Part shown: in pieces, positions 26,243 to 40,313 of the stretch
How the letters are laid out: each line of letters begins with the position of its first letter
How positions within the stretch are numbered: the first letter of the stretch is position 1
From: Xanthobacter aminoxidans
GTDB taxonomy: Bacteria > Pseudomonadota > Alphaproteobacteria > Rhizobiales > Xanthobacteraceae
Reading direction: 5' to 3'
NCBI RefSeq assembly: GCF_023571765.1
Contig: NZ_JAMJXC010000015.1
Span: 1-64,000 of the forward strand
DNA length: 64,000 nucleotides
Position numbers and translations under genes: made by a program
Notes under the pieces: model-generated
The model's database searches: none
Told to the model about the DNA's origin: nothing
The model's input: only the letters and a program-made list of their open reading frames with translations

Positions 26243-26269
26243 ACGAGGAGGTTCGCGCGCAGCGCCTGA
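26228..26269. repeat. 15-base direct repeat at the phyR 3' end
   Basis: GCGCGCAGCGCCTGA, which includes the phyR stop codon, is repeated exactly at 26255-26269. It looks like a small local duplication of the gene end with no evident function. Confidence 0.6.
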
Positions 26270-26336
26270 CAAAAGGTTCACGCGCGCCTCACGGACAGCA
26301 TCCCTGCGGAAATCGCGAGGACTACGAACTTTCCCG

Positions 26337-26362
26337 GGCACGCAATTGCCGTGTCGGTCGTT
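26337..26362 (+). promoter_or_regulatory. Weak EcfG-like promoter before the DUF883 gene
   Basis: GGCAC-N17-CGTT, one mismatch in the -35 box, 80 bases upstream of the DUF883 start. Offered as a candidate only. Confidence 0.3.
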
Positions 26363-26441
26363 ACACTCCCGAGCGGATATGGAGCGAGCCCCGAACGGCG
26401 GATGCTCCCACCGCGCGTGACAAACCCTGCCGGAGACAACC

Positions 26442-26753
26442 ATGGTCGACAAGCCGCAGATCGTGACCGCCCAAGCCGCCTCCGCCGCCGAGGCCAACCT
26501 CAACGACGTGAAGTCGGACCTCGACCAGCTCAGGGCCGATTTCACCAAGCTGCTGGAAACCCTCGGCAAGACCGCCAAGCACTCGGTGAAGGGCGCCAAG
26601 GGCGAGGCCGAGAGCGCCGCCGGCGAGGTGGGCGACTGGGCCGAGGAACAGGTCCTCACTCTGCGCGAGAGCATCCGCGAGCAGCCCATCACCGCCTGCG
26701 CCATCGCCGCGGGCGTCGGTGTCATCCTCGGCCAGATCCTGCTGCGCCGCTGA
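26442..26753 (+). CDS. DUF883-family membrane-anchored protein
   Basis: A 103-residue protein of the ElaB/YqjD/YgaM (DUF883) type: an alanine/lysine-rich helical N-terminal part (AEANLNDVKSDLDQLRADF) and a C-terminal membrane segment ITACAIAAGVGVILGQILL ending in Arg-Arg. E. coli members are stationary-phase, RpoS-dependent, ribosome-associated inner-membrane proteins; here the place next to phyR suggests an analogous stress role. GGAG precedes the ATG. Confidence 0.85.
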   Translation: MVDKPQIVTAQAASAAEANLNDVKSDLDQLRADFTKLLETLGKTAKHSVKGAKGEAESAAGEVGDWAEEQVLTLRESIREQPITACAIAAGVGVILGQILLRR

Positions 26754-26804
26754 TCCGCGCCGCCGGTGCAGCGTCTGTTGCGCCTGGCCTTCGCTCTACT
26801 CCTG

Positions 26805-26838
26805 AAGCCGCCGGGGGGCATCCCTCCGGCGGCTTTCG
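26805..26838 (+). terminator. Terminator hairpin after the DUF883 gene
   Basis: AAGCCGCCGG (26805-26814) pairs with CCGGCGGCTT (26826-26835) and is followed by a T-rich TCGCTT. It separates the DUF883 gene from the convergent hybrid kinase gene. Confidence 0.7.
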
Positions 26839-26839
26839 C

Positions 26840-29716
<2,877 letters not shown>

Positions 29717-29827
29717 CCCTGCTCCCTGTGGCGATCGGGCCGCCACATTGCCCCCGCATGTGCCGCGGGATCAACCGCCGCTGGCCCTGTTCATTTCTGC
29801 CCGACCGGGCCGAGCAGACGCGGCGAA

Positions 29828-29909
29828 GCCGGCCCTGGCCAGAAACCAGGGCCGGCAAGCCTGTCTTCCCAAGGGCTTCCGGGGCGCGGACCCAAGATCC
29901 GCGCCCCGG
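29828..29909 (-). terminator. Tandem strong hairpins after the PRC-barrel gene
   Basis: Two perfect stems lie back to back: 11 bp (29828-29838 with 29846-29856) and 12 bp (29879-29890 with 29898-29909). Neither has a T tract. They fall just past the PRC-barrel stop and before the hybrid kinase start, so they probably stop or stabilise the former transcript. Confidence 0.55.
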
Positions 29910-29922
29910 CTTCCCGCGTGGA

Positions 29923-30414
29923 TCAGCGGGTGGCCGGCGGGGTGGCCGGACGGTTGGTGTTCACGCTGCCGGTGCTGGCGGGGGCCTTGTCCGCCTCGGT
30001 AAAGGTCGGCGCGTTCTTCAGCTCGTCCTTGGTCTTGCGCAGCACCAGACGGTCCTTGCCGTCGACGCGGGTGACCTCGACCGACTGAAACGGCACCGCC
30101 ACGTCCTTCTCGCCGATGCCGAGGAAGCCGCCGACGCCGATCACCACGGCCGCGACATTGCCCGAGCGGTCGATGAGCAGGTCGTTGATGTCACCGAGAT
30201 TCTCGTCGGCCGGGCCGCGCACGGCGGAGCCGATGAGGTTGGATGCCATGTGCTGGTCGGCCATCTGGCGGGTCACGAAGGTGGGCGCCATGCCGGTGGC
30301 CGCGGTCGCGCTGGTGGTGGCGCCCATGGTGCCGGTGGGCGCCGCCGTCTGCGCCATGGCGGTGGTGGAAAGAAGAACAGCCGCGGTCGCAGCGTAGATC
30401 GGCATCATCTTCAT
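29923..30414 (-). CDS. Secreted PRC-barrel domain protein
   Basis: A 163-residue protein with a Sec signal peptide (ATAAVLLSTTAMAQT) and a PRC-barrel domain: ASNLIGSAVRGPADENLGDI, DLLIDRSGNVAAVVIGVGGFLGIGEKDVAVPF. Such periplasmic PRC-barrel proteins are abundant in Hyphomicrobiales and often stress-induced. GAGGAGG precedes the ATG. A GGAAC-N16-AGTT sequence about 190 bases upstream may be an EcfG promoter. Confidence 0.9.
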   Translation of the reverse strand: MKMMPIYAATAAVLLSTTAMAQTAAPTGTMGATTSATAATGMAPTFVTRQMADQHMASNLIGSAVRGPADENLGDINDLLIDRSGNVAAVVIGVGGFLGIGEKDVAVPFQSVEVTRVDGKDRLVLRKTKDELKNAPTFTEADKAPASTGSVNTNRPATPPATR

Positions 30415-30603
30415 GGTATCCTCCTCGTGAGAACGTGTTCTGGCCCCATGGCCCTGTTCAAGGTGCACCGAAGCACTTGCCTTGCACGCATCCGCGCAAG
30501 GCCTTGCTCATCGTATGCATGAAATGAAGCGCCGGCTCGACTAGCCTGCGCGCAAAGACAAGTTGAAGTCTTCCGGTAGAAGTCTTGTCTCTGCTGGCCT
30601 ATC

Positions 30604-30628
30604 AACTCGAACCGCGCCACCCGGTTCC
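30604..30628 (-). promoter_or_regulatory. Possible EcfG promoter before the PRC-barrel gene
   Basis: GGAAC (30628-30624), 16 bases, then AGTT (30607-30604) on the minus strand; one mismatch to the -10 consensus, and the leader would be long. Confidence 0.4.
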
Positions 30629-30740
30629 CTTGCGTTCGATGCGGCTGACGAGGTTCTCTGCGGCCACGTTCGATGGTCGGCGATACAGTTGTGCCGGAGC
30701 CGCCGATGGCCCGTTGCCATCGGCGTGTCGATAAGATAAA

Positions 30741-30755
30741 AAGCGAGCGCTCGTT
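30741..30755. promoter_or_regulatory. Palindrome, candidate TetR operator
   Basis: CGAGCGCTCG at 30744-30753 is a perfect palindrome, flanked by A residues on the left and T residues on the right, about 32 bases before the acyl-CoA dehydrogenase start. The layout is typical of operators for TetR-family regulators of acyl-CoA genes; the convergent TetR gene at 33022-33723 is the obvious candidate. Confidence 0.5.
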
Positions 30756-30786
30756 CGTTTTTGGCTTTCCCTGGAAGGGCGCACCC

Positions 30787-32000
<1,214 letters not shown>

Positions 32001-32004
<4 letters not shown>

Positions 32005-33017
32005 GCGCGCCGGCCTCCTCCCTCGGGTTCGATGCTGCCGCGCTGGACGGCTGGCTGAAGGCCCGCGTGCCCGGCCTCTCCGGCACGCCGCGCTTCGAGG
32101 CCATCTCGGGCGGGCAGTCCAACCCCACCTACTTCGTCACCTATGACAATCGCGCCCTCGTGCTGCGCAAGCAGCCGCCGGGGGAGCTGCTGCCTTCCGC
32201 CCATGCGGTGGATCGCGAATACCGCATCATGCATGCGCTGGCCGGGACCGGCGTGCCGGTGCCGCCGGTGCTGGCCCTGTGCGAGGACAAATCCGTCATC
32301 GGCACCCTCTTCTATGTGATGGAGAAGGTGGACGGGCGCGTCTTCCACGACTGCACCCTGCCGGGCGTGTCCCCGCAGGAGCGCCGGGCGATGTACGAGG
32401 CCATGGCCACCACGCTGGCGGCCATGCACAACGTGGACCCCGCAGCGGTGGGGCTCGCCGACTTCGGCCGCCCCGGCAATTATTTCAGCCGCCAGATCGC
32501 CCGCTGGACCCGCCAGTGGGAGCTTTCGAAGACCCGCGAGGATGCCAATATCGAGCGCCTCGTCGCGTGGCTGCCGGAGCATGTGCCGGCGGACGAGACG
32601 AGCCGCATCGCCCATGGCGACTACCGCATCGGCAATCTCATGTTCCACCCCACCCGCCCGGAGGTGGTGGCGGTGCTGGACTGGGAATTGTCCACGCTGG
32701 GGCATCCCTTGGCGGACCTCGCCCATTGCGCCATGGCCTGGGTATCGCGGCCGGAGGAATACGGCGGCATCGACGGGCTCGACCTCGATGCCCTCGGCAT
32801 TCCCGCGCGCGCCGAGTTCGTGGCGGCCTATCAGGCGGCGGCGACCCATGGCGCGCAGCTCACCGACTTCCACATGGCCTTCGCCCTGTTTCGCTGGTCG
32901 GTGATCTTCGAGGGCATTGCCGCGCGCGCCAAGGCCGGGAATGCCGCCTCCGAGGGGGCCGGCGACACCGCAGGCCTTGCCGAAGCCTTCGCCGCGCGGG
33001 CGGCGGCCTTCACCTGA
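32001..33017 (+). CDS. APH-fold phosphotransferase (ACAD10/11 N-domain, LvaA-like)
   Basis: A 338-residue aminoglycoside-phosphotransferase-fold kinase. The N-lobe has AISGGQSNPTYFVTYDNRALVLRK, the catalytic loop is IAHGDYRIGNLMFH and the metal motif is AVLDWELSTLGHPLADLA. This subfamily corresponds to the kinase half of eukaryotic ACAD10/11 and to LvaA of the Pseudomonas levulinate pathway, which phosphorylate 4-hydroxyacyl-CoAs. It should not be read as an antibiotic-resistance gene. ATGA overlap with the dehydrogenase. Confidence 0.9.
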
Positions 33018-33021
33018 GCGA

Positions 33022-33723
33022 TCAGGCCAGCGCCTTCCGCACGAAGGCGTTGACCTCGGCCGCATACGCCGGCGCCTCGATGCCGCGCTCGCGGTACTTG
33101 CTGCGCTTCACATACCAGTCCTGCAGCAGGGGCTTGATGAGCGTCGCCGCAAACAGCGGGTCGCCGGCGGCGAAGGTGCCGCGGCGCATGCCCTCGGCGA
33201 TGGCCCCGGCGAGGATGCGCTCGGTGGTCCGCTCGCTCTCCACCGCGCGCTTGCGGGCCTCGGGCGGAAAGGCCTTCGCCTCCATGTAGGCGAAGACGAA
33301 CCAGGGGTGCATGGCCTCGGTGAGAAGGATGTGGCGCTCGATCAGCCAGGCGAGATGCCGCGTCGGGTCCGCGCGCACCGCCTCCGGTGCGTCCGCGAGC
33401 GCGCCTTCGGCCGCTTCCGCCACCTCCTCCAGGATCATCAGGAGCAGCGTGTCCTTGCTGTCGAGGTAGGAATAGAGCCCGCCCATGCTGAGGCCGGATT
33501 CCTCCGCCAGCTGGCGCAGCGTCATGGCGTGGAAGCCGTGGCGGTTGGCGAGCGTCAGCGCCGCGCCGAGGATGCGCGCGAGGTTCGCCACCGCCAGATG
33601 GGGCTTGCGCACCTTGATGGTCTCGCGATGCCGGGCAAGGATGCGCGCGGCGCTGGCCTCGAGGGAATGATCCGGCGCGTGAGATGTCGCGATCTGCGCG
33701 TGCGCCGCCTGTTCCTCGCCCAA
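33022..33723 (-). CDS. TetR-family transcriptional regulator
   Basis: A regulator of about 233 residues. The N-terminal helix-turn-helix is [41 protein letters not shown]; the C-terminal ligand domain is all-helical. It is convergent with the dehydrogenase-kinase pair (4-base gap) and probably controls it through the palindrome at 30741-30755. The start is uncertain: a TTG at 33723 has a G-rich site upstream; a GTG at 33753 or 33789 is possible. Confidence 0.85.
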   Translation of the reverse strand: MGEEQAAHAQIATSHAPDHSLEASAARILARHRETIKVRKPHLAVANLARILGAALTLANRHGFHAMTLRQLAEESGLSMGGLYSYLDSKDTLLLMILEEVAEAAEGALADAPEAVRADPTRHLAWLIERHILLTEAMHPWFVFAYMEAKAFPPEARKRAVESERTTERILAGAIAEGMRRGTFAAGDPLFAATLIKPLLQDWYVKRSKYRERGIEAPAYAAEVNAFVRKALA

Positions 33724-33883
33724 TCGAGACCCCCGCCAAAGCTGTGTGCAGACTGCGGGCGGGCCGGCGAATGTCAAGCGAGGCCCCACACGGCGATGCT
33801 CGGCACCGGCGGAATTGTCCCATCCCCTTGCATCATGGCTCTGGCTTCGCTTTGCTGCCGGAAAGGGACCGGAGCCCGTCCGT

Positions 33884-35680
33884 ATGAGCCTTCTGCGCGT
33901 TTATGCCCGCACCATCAGCCTCCTCGGGCCGGAGGCCCGGTTGGGGGCGCTGCTGGCCGGCTCGAACCTCGCCCTGGCGGTGTCGCAGTTCGCCGAGCCC
34001 ATCCTGTTCGGCCGCATCATCGATGCGTTGGCGACGGCGCAGGCCGCCCAGCGCCTGCCGCACACGGACGATCTGGTGCCGCTGCTCGCCGCCTGGGTGT
34101 GCTTCGGCCTGTTCAACATCGGCGCCGGGGTGCTGATCTCCCTCCACGCCGACCGCCTCTCCCACCGCCGCCGGCTGGGGGTGCTGACGCAGTATTTCGA
34201 GCATGTGCTGCAACTGCCGCTGAGCTTCCACGGCGAAACCCATTCCGGCCGCCTGCTGAAGGTGATGCTGGAGGGCGTCGATGCTCTGTGGGGCCTCTGG
34301 CTGTCCTTCTTCCGGGAGGATTGCGCGGCGATCCTCTCCCTCGTCATCCTCGTGCCGGTGGGCATCTACCTCAACTGGCGGCTGGGGCTGGTGCTGATCG
34401 TGCTGATGGCGGTGTTCGGCGTCGTCACCGCCTATGTCATCGGCCGCACCGAGGCCATGCAGCGGCAGGTGGAGGAATACAATTCCGACCTCGCCGAGCA
34501 GACCTCCGACGCGCTGGGCAACGTGGCGGTCATCCAGAGCTACACCCGCACCGAGGCCGAGGTCTCCGGCCTCCGCGACACGGTGAACCGGGTGCTGGCG
34601 GTGCAGATTCCGGTGCTGTCGTGGTGGGCGATGGTGTCCATGGCCACCCGCGCCGCGACCACGCTCACCATTCTCGCCATCCTGCTCATCGGCACCTGGC
34701 TGTACATGCAGGGCCTCGCCAACATCGGCGACATCGTCACCTATGTGGCGTTCGCCAACATGCTGATCGGCCGGCTGGACCACACGGTCTCCTTCTTCAA
34801 CCGGCTGATGATGTCGGCGCCGCAGCTCGCCCAGTTCTTCGAGGTGCTGGACACGGTGGGCGCGGTGCGCGACCGGCCGGGCGCGAAGCCCCTGCCGCCG
34901 GTGAAGGGCGACGTGACCTTCGACGACGTGTCCTTCTCCTATGACGGCAAGCGCACCGCGGTGGCGGACGTGTCGTTCCACGCCGAGCCGGGCCAGACCT
35001 TCGCCTTCGTGGGCACCACCGGCGCCGGCAAGTCCACCGCGCTCGCCTTGCTGCACCGGGTGTTCGACCCCCAGTCCGGCGCCATCCGCATCGATGGCGA
35101 GGACATTCGCGATGTCACACTCTCCTCGCTGCGCCACGCCATCGGCGTGGTGTTCCAGGAGCCGCTGCTGTTCAACCGCTCCATCGCCGACAACCTCAAG
35201 GTGGGCAAGCCCGACGCCACCGAGGACGAGATGCGGGAGGCGCTGGCCCGCGCCCAGGCGCTGGAGCTGGTGGAGCGCAACCCGCTCGGCCTTCAGGCCG
35301 TGGTGGGCGAGCGCGGCCGCGCGCTCTCCGGCGGTGAGCGCCAGCGCCTCTCCATCGCCCGGGCTCTGCTCAAGAATCCGCCCATCCTGATCCTCGACGA
35401 GGCGACCAGCGCATTGGACGCCGCAACGGAAGTGAAGGTGCAGGCGGCGCTGGACGAGGTGATGAAAGGCCGCACCACTTTCGTCATCGCCCACCGCCTC
35501 GCCACCGTCCGCAATGCCGATCGCATCCTGGTGTTCGAGCACGGTCGGGTGGTTGAGGCGGGCTCCTTCGACGAGCTGGTGCGCCTCGGCGGCCGCTTCG
35601 CGGGGCTTGCCCGCGCGCAGTTCATGGCTGGCGCGCAAGAGACGTCGCGGCCGGCACCCGCGGTGATCGCCGAGACATGA
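33884..35680 (+). CDS. ndvA: Glucan ABC exporter, NdvA/ChvA type
   Basis: A 598-residue half-transporter: six membrane segments (about 15-310) fused to an ABC ATPase. Walker A is GTTGAGKST (about 376-384), signature [13 protein letters not shown] (about 478), Walker [13 protein letters not shown] (about 500). The N-terminus [20 protein letters not shown] and overall sequence follow NdvA/ChvA, the exporter of cyclic beta-1,2-glucan across the inner membrane in rhizobia. A cyclic glucan synthase is not in the window. GGAG precedes the ATG. Confidence 0.88.
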   Translation: MSLLRVYARTISLLGPEARLGALLAGSNLALAVSQFAEPILFGRIIDALATAQAAQRLPHTDDLVPLLAAWVCFGLFNIGAGVLISLHADRLSHRRRLGVLTQYFEHVLQLPLSFHGETHSGRLLKVMLEGVDALWGLWLSFFREDCAAILSLVILVPVGIYLNWRLGLVLIVLMAVFGVVTAYVIGRTEAMQRQVEEYNSDLAEQTSDALGNVAVIQSYTRTEAEVSGLRDTVNRVLAVQIPVLSWWAMVSMATRAATTLTILAILLIGTWLYMQGLANIGDIVTYVAFANMLIGRLDHTVSFFNRLMMSAPQLAQFFEVLDTVGAVRDRPGAKPLPPVKGDVTFDDVSFSYDGKRTAVADVSFHAEPGQTFAFVGTTGAGKSTALALLHRVFDPQSGAIRIDGEDIRDVTLSSLRHAIGVVFQEPLLFNRSIADNLKVGKPDATEDEMREALARAQALELVERNPLGLQAVVGERGRALSGGERQRLSIARALLKNPPILILDEATSALDAATEVKVQAALDEVMKGRTTFVIAHRLATVRNADRILVFEHGRVVEAGSFDELVRLGGRFAGLARAQFMAGAQETSRPAPAVIAET

Positions 35681-35854
35681 GCGGGGACGGCGGCTCGGGG
35701 TTGCGTACCGTCAAGGACAAGCTGAAGTCTTCATCGTAAAGGTTTCGCACATTCAAGGAGTGCGGCTGAATTGTGGCAGACTAGGCGAGGCTTCGACCTG
35801 TGCCGCACCGGCCGTGCGCTCCATTGCGCCTTTTCCGCGCAAGCGAAACCGGTT

Positions 35855-37249
35855 ATGGAAGGACAGTTCCTGCGCGCGATTTCTCAACAGGGAGCGGATC
35901 GGTTGGCGCCCACGACATCACGTTTCGCCCTCCGAGCCTCGTTTGTCGGCTGCCTGCTGGCCGCTTTCGGGCTTGTGCTTGCTGCCGGTGTCCCGGCCCG
36001 CGCCAACCCGATCCTGCTGGTGGAGGCCGATACCGGCCGGGTGATCGAGCAGAAGGAGGCCGGGCGTCCCTGGCATCCCGCGTCCGTCACCAAGCTGATG
36101 ACGGTCTATGTGGCGCTCAACGCCGTGCGCAACGGCCGGCTGAAGTTCGATACGCCGATCACCGTCTCGCCCGCCGCGGCGGCGCAGCAGCCGTCCAAGA
36201 TGGGCTTCAAGGTCGGCACCGTCGTCACCCTCGATAACGCCTTGAAGATGGTTCTGGTGAAGTCGGCCAACGACATGGCCTGGCTGGTGGGTGAGGGCGT
36301 CGCCGGTTCCATGCCGGCCTTCGTCGCCGAGATGAACGCCACCGCCGCGCACCTCGGCATGACCGGCACCCATTTCGAGAATCCGAACGGCCTGCCGGAC
36401 CCGGCGCAGGTGACCACCGCCCGCGACCTCGCCATCCTGGCGCGCGCCATCATCTATCATTTCCCCGAGCAGGAAGCGCTGTTCCGCATCCCGGCCATCA
36501 AGATCGGCAAGGTGGTGCTGCGCAACTACAACCGCCTGATCGACCGCTATCCCGGCGCGGACGGCATGAAGACCGGCTTCGTCTGCGGCTCCGGCTACAA
36601 TCTCGTCGCCACTGCCACGCGCGGCAACAAGCGCCTCATTGCCGTCATCCTCGGCGCCCGCTCCGGTACCGCCCGCACCGAGCAGGCGGCGCTGATGTTC
36701 GAGAAGGGCTTCCAGTCGTCCTGGTCGGTGTTCGGTGCCGCCGCCCCGCTTTTGTCCGCGCTCCCCAACAGCGGCGGGCCGATCTATGACATGCGGGCGG
36801 AAGTGTGCGGCGGCAAGCGTGCCGTGACCGCCTCCGAGGCGGACGACGAGCCCGATCCGCAGACCAGCTCCAGCTTCTCCTTCGCGACGCCCGCTCTGCC
36901 CAAGTCTGGTGCCGAGCTGCTGCAGACCCTGCCGCCCTCCATGCCGCCGGTTCCGGTCTATGTGGGCACGCGCAATGCGGTGGAGGATTTCGCCACCGCC
37001 TACGAACCGGACCCGCCGAAGAAGCCCAAGGCCGCCGCCGGATCGAAGCCGGACAGCAAGTCGGCCTCCACCGCCGATAAGCCCAAGACGGGCGGTGAAA
37101 AGGCGAGCGGGGATGCCGCCAGGAAGCCGGCCAAGCCGCAGGGCGCCGTCGCGGCTGGCAGTTCTGCAACGCCGAAACCCAAGCCGAAGCCGGCCCCCGC
37201 GCCCGCCAATCCCGAGGCCGCCGCTCCCGCGCCCAAACCGGCGACGTAA
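35855..37249 (+). CDS. D-alanyl-D-alanine carboxypeptidase (peptidase S11)
   Basis: A penicillin-binding protein of the DacA type, about 464 residues, that trims the peptidoglycan stem peptide. The three active-site motifs are present: SVTK (about 75), SAN (about 136) and KTG (about 238). A signal peptide ends near VPARA. A long C-terminal tail (last 110 residues) is Lys/Pro/Ala-rich and resembles low-complexity periplasmic or envelope linkers. The start is uncertain: ATG at 35855, or TTG at 35903 with AGGGAG upstream, which would give a cleaner signal peptide. Confidence 0.9.
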   Translation: MEGQFLRAISQQGADRLAPTTSRFALRASFVGCLLAAFGLVLAAGVPARANPILLVEADTGRVIEQKEAGRPWHPASVTKLMTVYVALNAVRNGRLKFDTPITVSPAAAAQQPSKMGFKVGTVVTLDNALKMVLVKSANDMAWLVGEGVAGSMPAFVAEMNATAAHLGMTGTHFENPNGLPDPAQVTTARDLAILARAIIYHFPEQEALFRIPAIKIGKVVLRNYNRLIDRYPGADGMKTGFVCGSGYNLVATATRGNKRLIAVILGARSGTARTEQAALMFEKGFQSSWSVFGAAAPLLSALPNSGGPIYDMRAEVCGGKRAVTASEADDEPDPQTSSSFSFATPALPKSGAELLQTLPPSMPPVPVYVGTRNAVEDFATAYEPDPPKKPKAAAGSKPDSKSASTADKPKTGGEKASGDAARKPAKPQGAVAAGSSATPKPKPKPAPAPANPEAAAPAPKPAT

Positions 37250-37376
37250 GTCGCCGGTTCACGCAGAAGGTTCGGCGACATAAGGCACCGGTCCAAACCG
37301 TCACGGTACCCTTGACCCGGCAGACCGTCTCGTAGAGGCAGGGAGGCAATCGATCCCTCCTTCCGGGAGACACCCC

Positions 37377-38546
37377 ATGCCGGGCTCCTCCGACGCCTTC
37401 CCTTCAGAAGGCGCATCCGCCACCGAAGCCACCGTGCCGCGCCGCGGGCCGCCTGATCCCATCGCCGTCACCGTGCTCACCGGCTTCCTCGGCGCCGGCA
37501 AGACGACGCTGCTCAACGCGCTTCTCGCCGACCCGGCGCTGGCCGACACCGCCGTCCTCATCAACGAGTTCGGCGAGGTGGGGCTGGACCATCTGTTCGT
37601 CCGGCCGGTGGAGGAGGGCATCGTGATGCTCTCGTCCGGCTGCCTGTGCTGCACCGTGCGGGGCGATCTGGTCGCCGCGCTGGAGGACCTGCTGCGCGGT
37701 CGCGACAACGATCGCCTGCCGCCTTTCTCCCGCGTCGTCATCGAGACCACCGGCCTCGCCGATCCGGCCCCGGTGATCCACACGCTGATGACCCACCCCT
37801 ATCTCGGCCTGCGCTACCGGCTCGACGGCATCGTCTGCGTGGTGGATGCGGTCAACGGCGACGCCACCCTCGATGCCCATGACGAGGCGGTGAAGCAGGC
37901 GGCGGTCGCCGACCGCATCGTCCTCACCAAGTCCGACCTGGTGACGGACACCGAGGCCCTCCACGCGCTGAAGACGCGGCTGCATCGCCTCGCCCCGGCG
38001 GCGAAGATCGTCGATGCGGCGGCGGGGGAGGCGACGGCGGATGCCCTGCTCGGCGCCGGCCTGTTCGATGCGAAGACGCGGATCCCGGACGTCGCCCGCT
38101 GGCTCGCCGCCGAGGACGTGGCCGCCGCGCAGGCCGAGATCGATCCCGCCGGCCTCGATCCCAACCGCCACGACAGCCGCATCCGCGCCTTCACCCTCGC
38201 CACCGATGCCGCGATCCCGGCGGCGACTCTCGATCTCTTTCTGGAGTTGCTGCGCGGCACCCATGGCGCCAAGCTGCTGCGCATGAAGGGCATCGTGAAG
38301 CTCGCCGAGGAACCGGAGACGCCGGTGGTGCTTCATGCCGTGCAGCATGTGATGCATCCGCCCGCCCGCCTTCCTGGCTGGCCCGACGACGACCACAGGA
38401 GCCGCCTCGTGATGATCGTGCGCGACCTCGACCCCAAGGTGATCGCCCGCCTGTTCAACGCCTTTCTCGGCATCCCCCAGGTGGACATGCCGGACCGCGC
38501 CGCGCTCACCGACAATCCGCTGGCGCCTCCGGGGATGGCCCGATGA
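37377..38546 (+). CDS. CobW/COG0523-family GTPase
   Basis: A 389-residue G3E-family GTPase and metal-insertion chaperone. Walker A is GFLGAGKTTL, the metal-binding CxCC is SGCLCCTVRG, Walker B-like IETTGLADP and the base motif TKSD. A CobW_C domain follows, ending with the H-P-P-A-R-L-P-G-W motif. Metal (Zn or Co) is unknown. The ATG follows GGGAG; the stop overlaps the next gene by ATGA, so DUF924 is co-expressed. Confidence 0.93.
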   Translation: MPGSSDAFPSEGASATEATVPRRGPPDPIAVTVLTGFLGAGKTTLLNALLADPALADTAVLINEFGEVGLDHLFVRPVEEGIVMLSSGCLCCTVRGDLVAALEDLLRGRDNDRLPPFSRVVIETTGLADPAPVIHTLMTHPYLGLRYRLDGIVCVVDAVNGDATLDAHDEAVKQAAVADRIVLTKSDLVTDTEALHALKTRLHRLAPAAKIVDAAAGEATADALLGAGLFDAKTRIPDVARWLAAEDVAAAQAEIDPAGLDPNRHDSRIRAFTLATDAAIPAATLDLFLELLRGTHGAKLLRMKGIVKLAEEPETPVVLHAVQHVMHPPARLPGWPDDDHRSRLVMIVRDLDPKVIARLFNAFLGIPQVDMPDRAALTDNPLAPPGMAR

Positions 38547-39100
38547 GCGCGCCCGTCCCCACCCCCGAGGCGGTGCTCTCCTTCTGGCAGGCCGCCGGCC
38601 GTGAGAAGTGGTTCGGCGGCGGTCCGGCCTTCGACGCGGAAGTTCGCGAAGCCCTGCTGCCGGCCCATGAGGCGGCGGCGGAAAGCGCCCTCGATGGCTG
38701 GCAGGGCACCGCGCCCGGCGCGCTGGCCCGCATCATCCTGCTGGATCAGGTGCCGCGAAATGTCTTCCGGGGCACGCCGCAGGCCTTCGCCACCGATGCC
38801 ATGGCGCTGGCCGCGGCGGAGAAGGCGCTGGATCGCGGCTTCGACAAGGACCCGTCCATTCCGGACGCGCTGCGCAGCTTCTTCTATCTGCCCTTCATGC
38901 ATGCCGAGGACCGGGCGGCGCAGGCGCGATGCGTGGCGCTCTATCGGGCGCTGGGGCAGGAGGATGGGCTGCGCTTCGCGCTCATCCACCAGGAGTGCAT
39001 CGACCGCTTCGGCCGCTTCCCCCACCGCAACGCCATCCTCGGCCGCGAGACCACGCCGGAAGAGGCGGACTATCTCGCGAACGGCGGCTTCAGCGGCTGA
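38543..39100 (+). CDS. DUF924-family protein
   Basis: A 185-residue helical protein of the DUF924 family. Landmarks are VLSFWQAAGREKWFGGGPAFD, the ILLDQVPRNVFRGTPQAFATD motif and RFGRFPHRNAILGRE. The family's biochemical role is not established; TPR-like helices suggest protein binding. It overlaps the COG0523 GTPase start-to-stop and the convergent flavoprotein gene by 11 bases. Confidence 0.93.
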   Translation: MSAPVPTPEAVLSFWQAAGREKWFGGGPAFDAEVREALLPAHEAAAESALDGWQGTAPGALARIILLDQVPRNVFRGTPQAFATDAMALAAAEKALDRGFDKDPSIPDALRSFFYLPFMHAEDRAAQARCVALYRALGQEDGLRFALIHQECIDRFGRFPHRNAILGRETTPEEADYLANGGFSG

Positions 39101-40313
39101 GGCGCGCCTTAGCGCCGGCACCCGCGGCCCGGCCGGTGGCAATGACCGCCTGCAGCAAATAGCCGCCGGTGGGGGCCTCCCAATCCAGCATCTCGCCGGC
39201 GACGAACACCGGCGGCAGATGCGCGGGCAGTCCGAGCAGCGAAAAATCCGGGCCGATGCACTCCCAGGCGATGCCGCCGGCGGACGAGATGGCCCGCTCC
39301 AGCCCCGCATGGCCGGTGATGGTGAGCGGCAGCGCCTTGACGAGGCGGGCCAGCGCCGCCGGATCGGGCCGCGCCGGGCCGGTCGCCTCGCGGATGAGCC
39401 CCACCGCCACGGGCGCCAGCCCTGCCGCCTTGCGCAGGAAGGTGGAGAGGGAGGCGCTGCCCGGCCCGCCGCCGAGTCGCTTCGCCAGCGCGGCGCCATC
39501 GAGGTCGGGCCGCAGGTCCACATGCAGCGTCACCGGGCCGTCCGCCAGCGCCCGCCGGAGCGGCGCACAGAGGGCATAGATGGCGCCGCCTTCGAGGCCG
39601 GCCGCGCTCACCATGGCCTCGCCCTTCACCGTCACGCCGTTGAAGGTAAGCGCGATGCGCTTCAGCGGCGTGCCCGCGAACTTCTGCCGGAAAACCTCGG
39701 ACCACGGGACGAGGACGCCCATATTGGCCGGCACGAAGTCGTTCATCCTCACGCCGAGGGCGCGCAGCACTGGCACGAAGCCGCCATCCGATCCCAGCCG
39801 CGGCCAGGAGGCGCCGCCGAGGGCGAGGATGACCGCATCCGCCTTCACCGCGGCCGGACCATCCGGCGCGGCGAACAGGAGCGCGCCGCTGGTGTCGAAG
39901 CCACGCCACTCATGCCGGGGATGGAAGGTGATGCCGTTGGCCGCCAGCCGGCCCAGCCAGGCGCGCAGCAGCGGCGAGGCCTTGAAGTTTTTCGGGAAAA
40001 CGCGCCCGCTGGAGCCGACGAACGTCTCCTCCCCCAGCCCCGCCGCCCAGTCGCGCAGCGCCTGCGGCGGGAAAGCCGCGAGCGCGGGGGCGAGGCGCTC
40101 CGCCGCCATGCCATAGCGGGCGCGGAAGGCGTCTGCCGGCTCGGAATGGGTGAGGTTCAGACCCCCGCGCCCCGCCATCAGGAATTTCCGCGCGGCGGAG
40201 GGCATGCGGTCATAGAGCGCCACCCGCACTCCTGCGGCCGACAGCACCTCGGCGGCCGCGAGCCCGGCGGGACCGGCGCCGATGATGGCGATGAACGGGG
40301 CAGGCTGGGTCAC
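39090..40313 (-). CDS. HI0933-like flavoprotein (TIGR03862 type)
   Basis: A 407-residue NAD(P)/FAD-dependent oxidoreductase. The N-terminal FAD motif is IAIIGAGPAGLAAAEVL, followed by RKFLMAGRGGLNLTHSEP and, at the C-terminus, FVAGEMLDWEAPTGGYLLQ, the typical HI0933/TIGR03862 endings. Substrate unknown; some family members act on tRNA-related or aromatic compounds. The start is taken as GTG (VTQPAPF); a GTG 13 codons upstream is possible. Confidence 0.88.
   Translation of the reverse strand: MTQPAPFIAIIGAGPAGLAAAEVLSAAGVRVALYDRMPSAARKFLMAGRGGLNLTHSEPADAFRARYGMAAERLAPALAAFPPQALRDWAAGLGEETFVGSSGRVFPKNFKASPLLRAWLGRLAANGITFHPRHEWRGFDTSGALLFAAPDGPAAVKADAVILALGGASWPRLGSDGGFVPVLRALGVRMNDFVPANMGVLVPWSEVFRQKFAGTPLKRIALTFNGVTVKGEAMVSAAGLEGGAIYALCAPLRRALADGPVTLHVDLRPDLDGAALAKRLGGGPGSASLSTFLRKAAGLAPVAVGLIREATGPARPDPAALARLVKALPLTITGHAGLERAISSAGGIAWECIGPDFSLLGLPAHLPPVFVAGEMLDWEAPTGGYLLQAVIATGRAAGAGAKARLSR

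Larger units (their letters stand above)
30415..30786. other. Divergent intergenic region, PRC-barrel/acyl-CoA dehydrogenase
   Basis: 372 bases without a gene. It holds the candidate EcfG site (30604-30628), a set of AAGTCTT and AGACAAG/CTTGTCT repeats at 30556-30590, and the TetR-type palindrome at 30741-30755. Confidence 0.5.
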
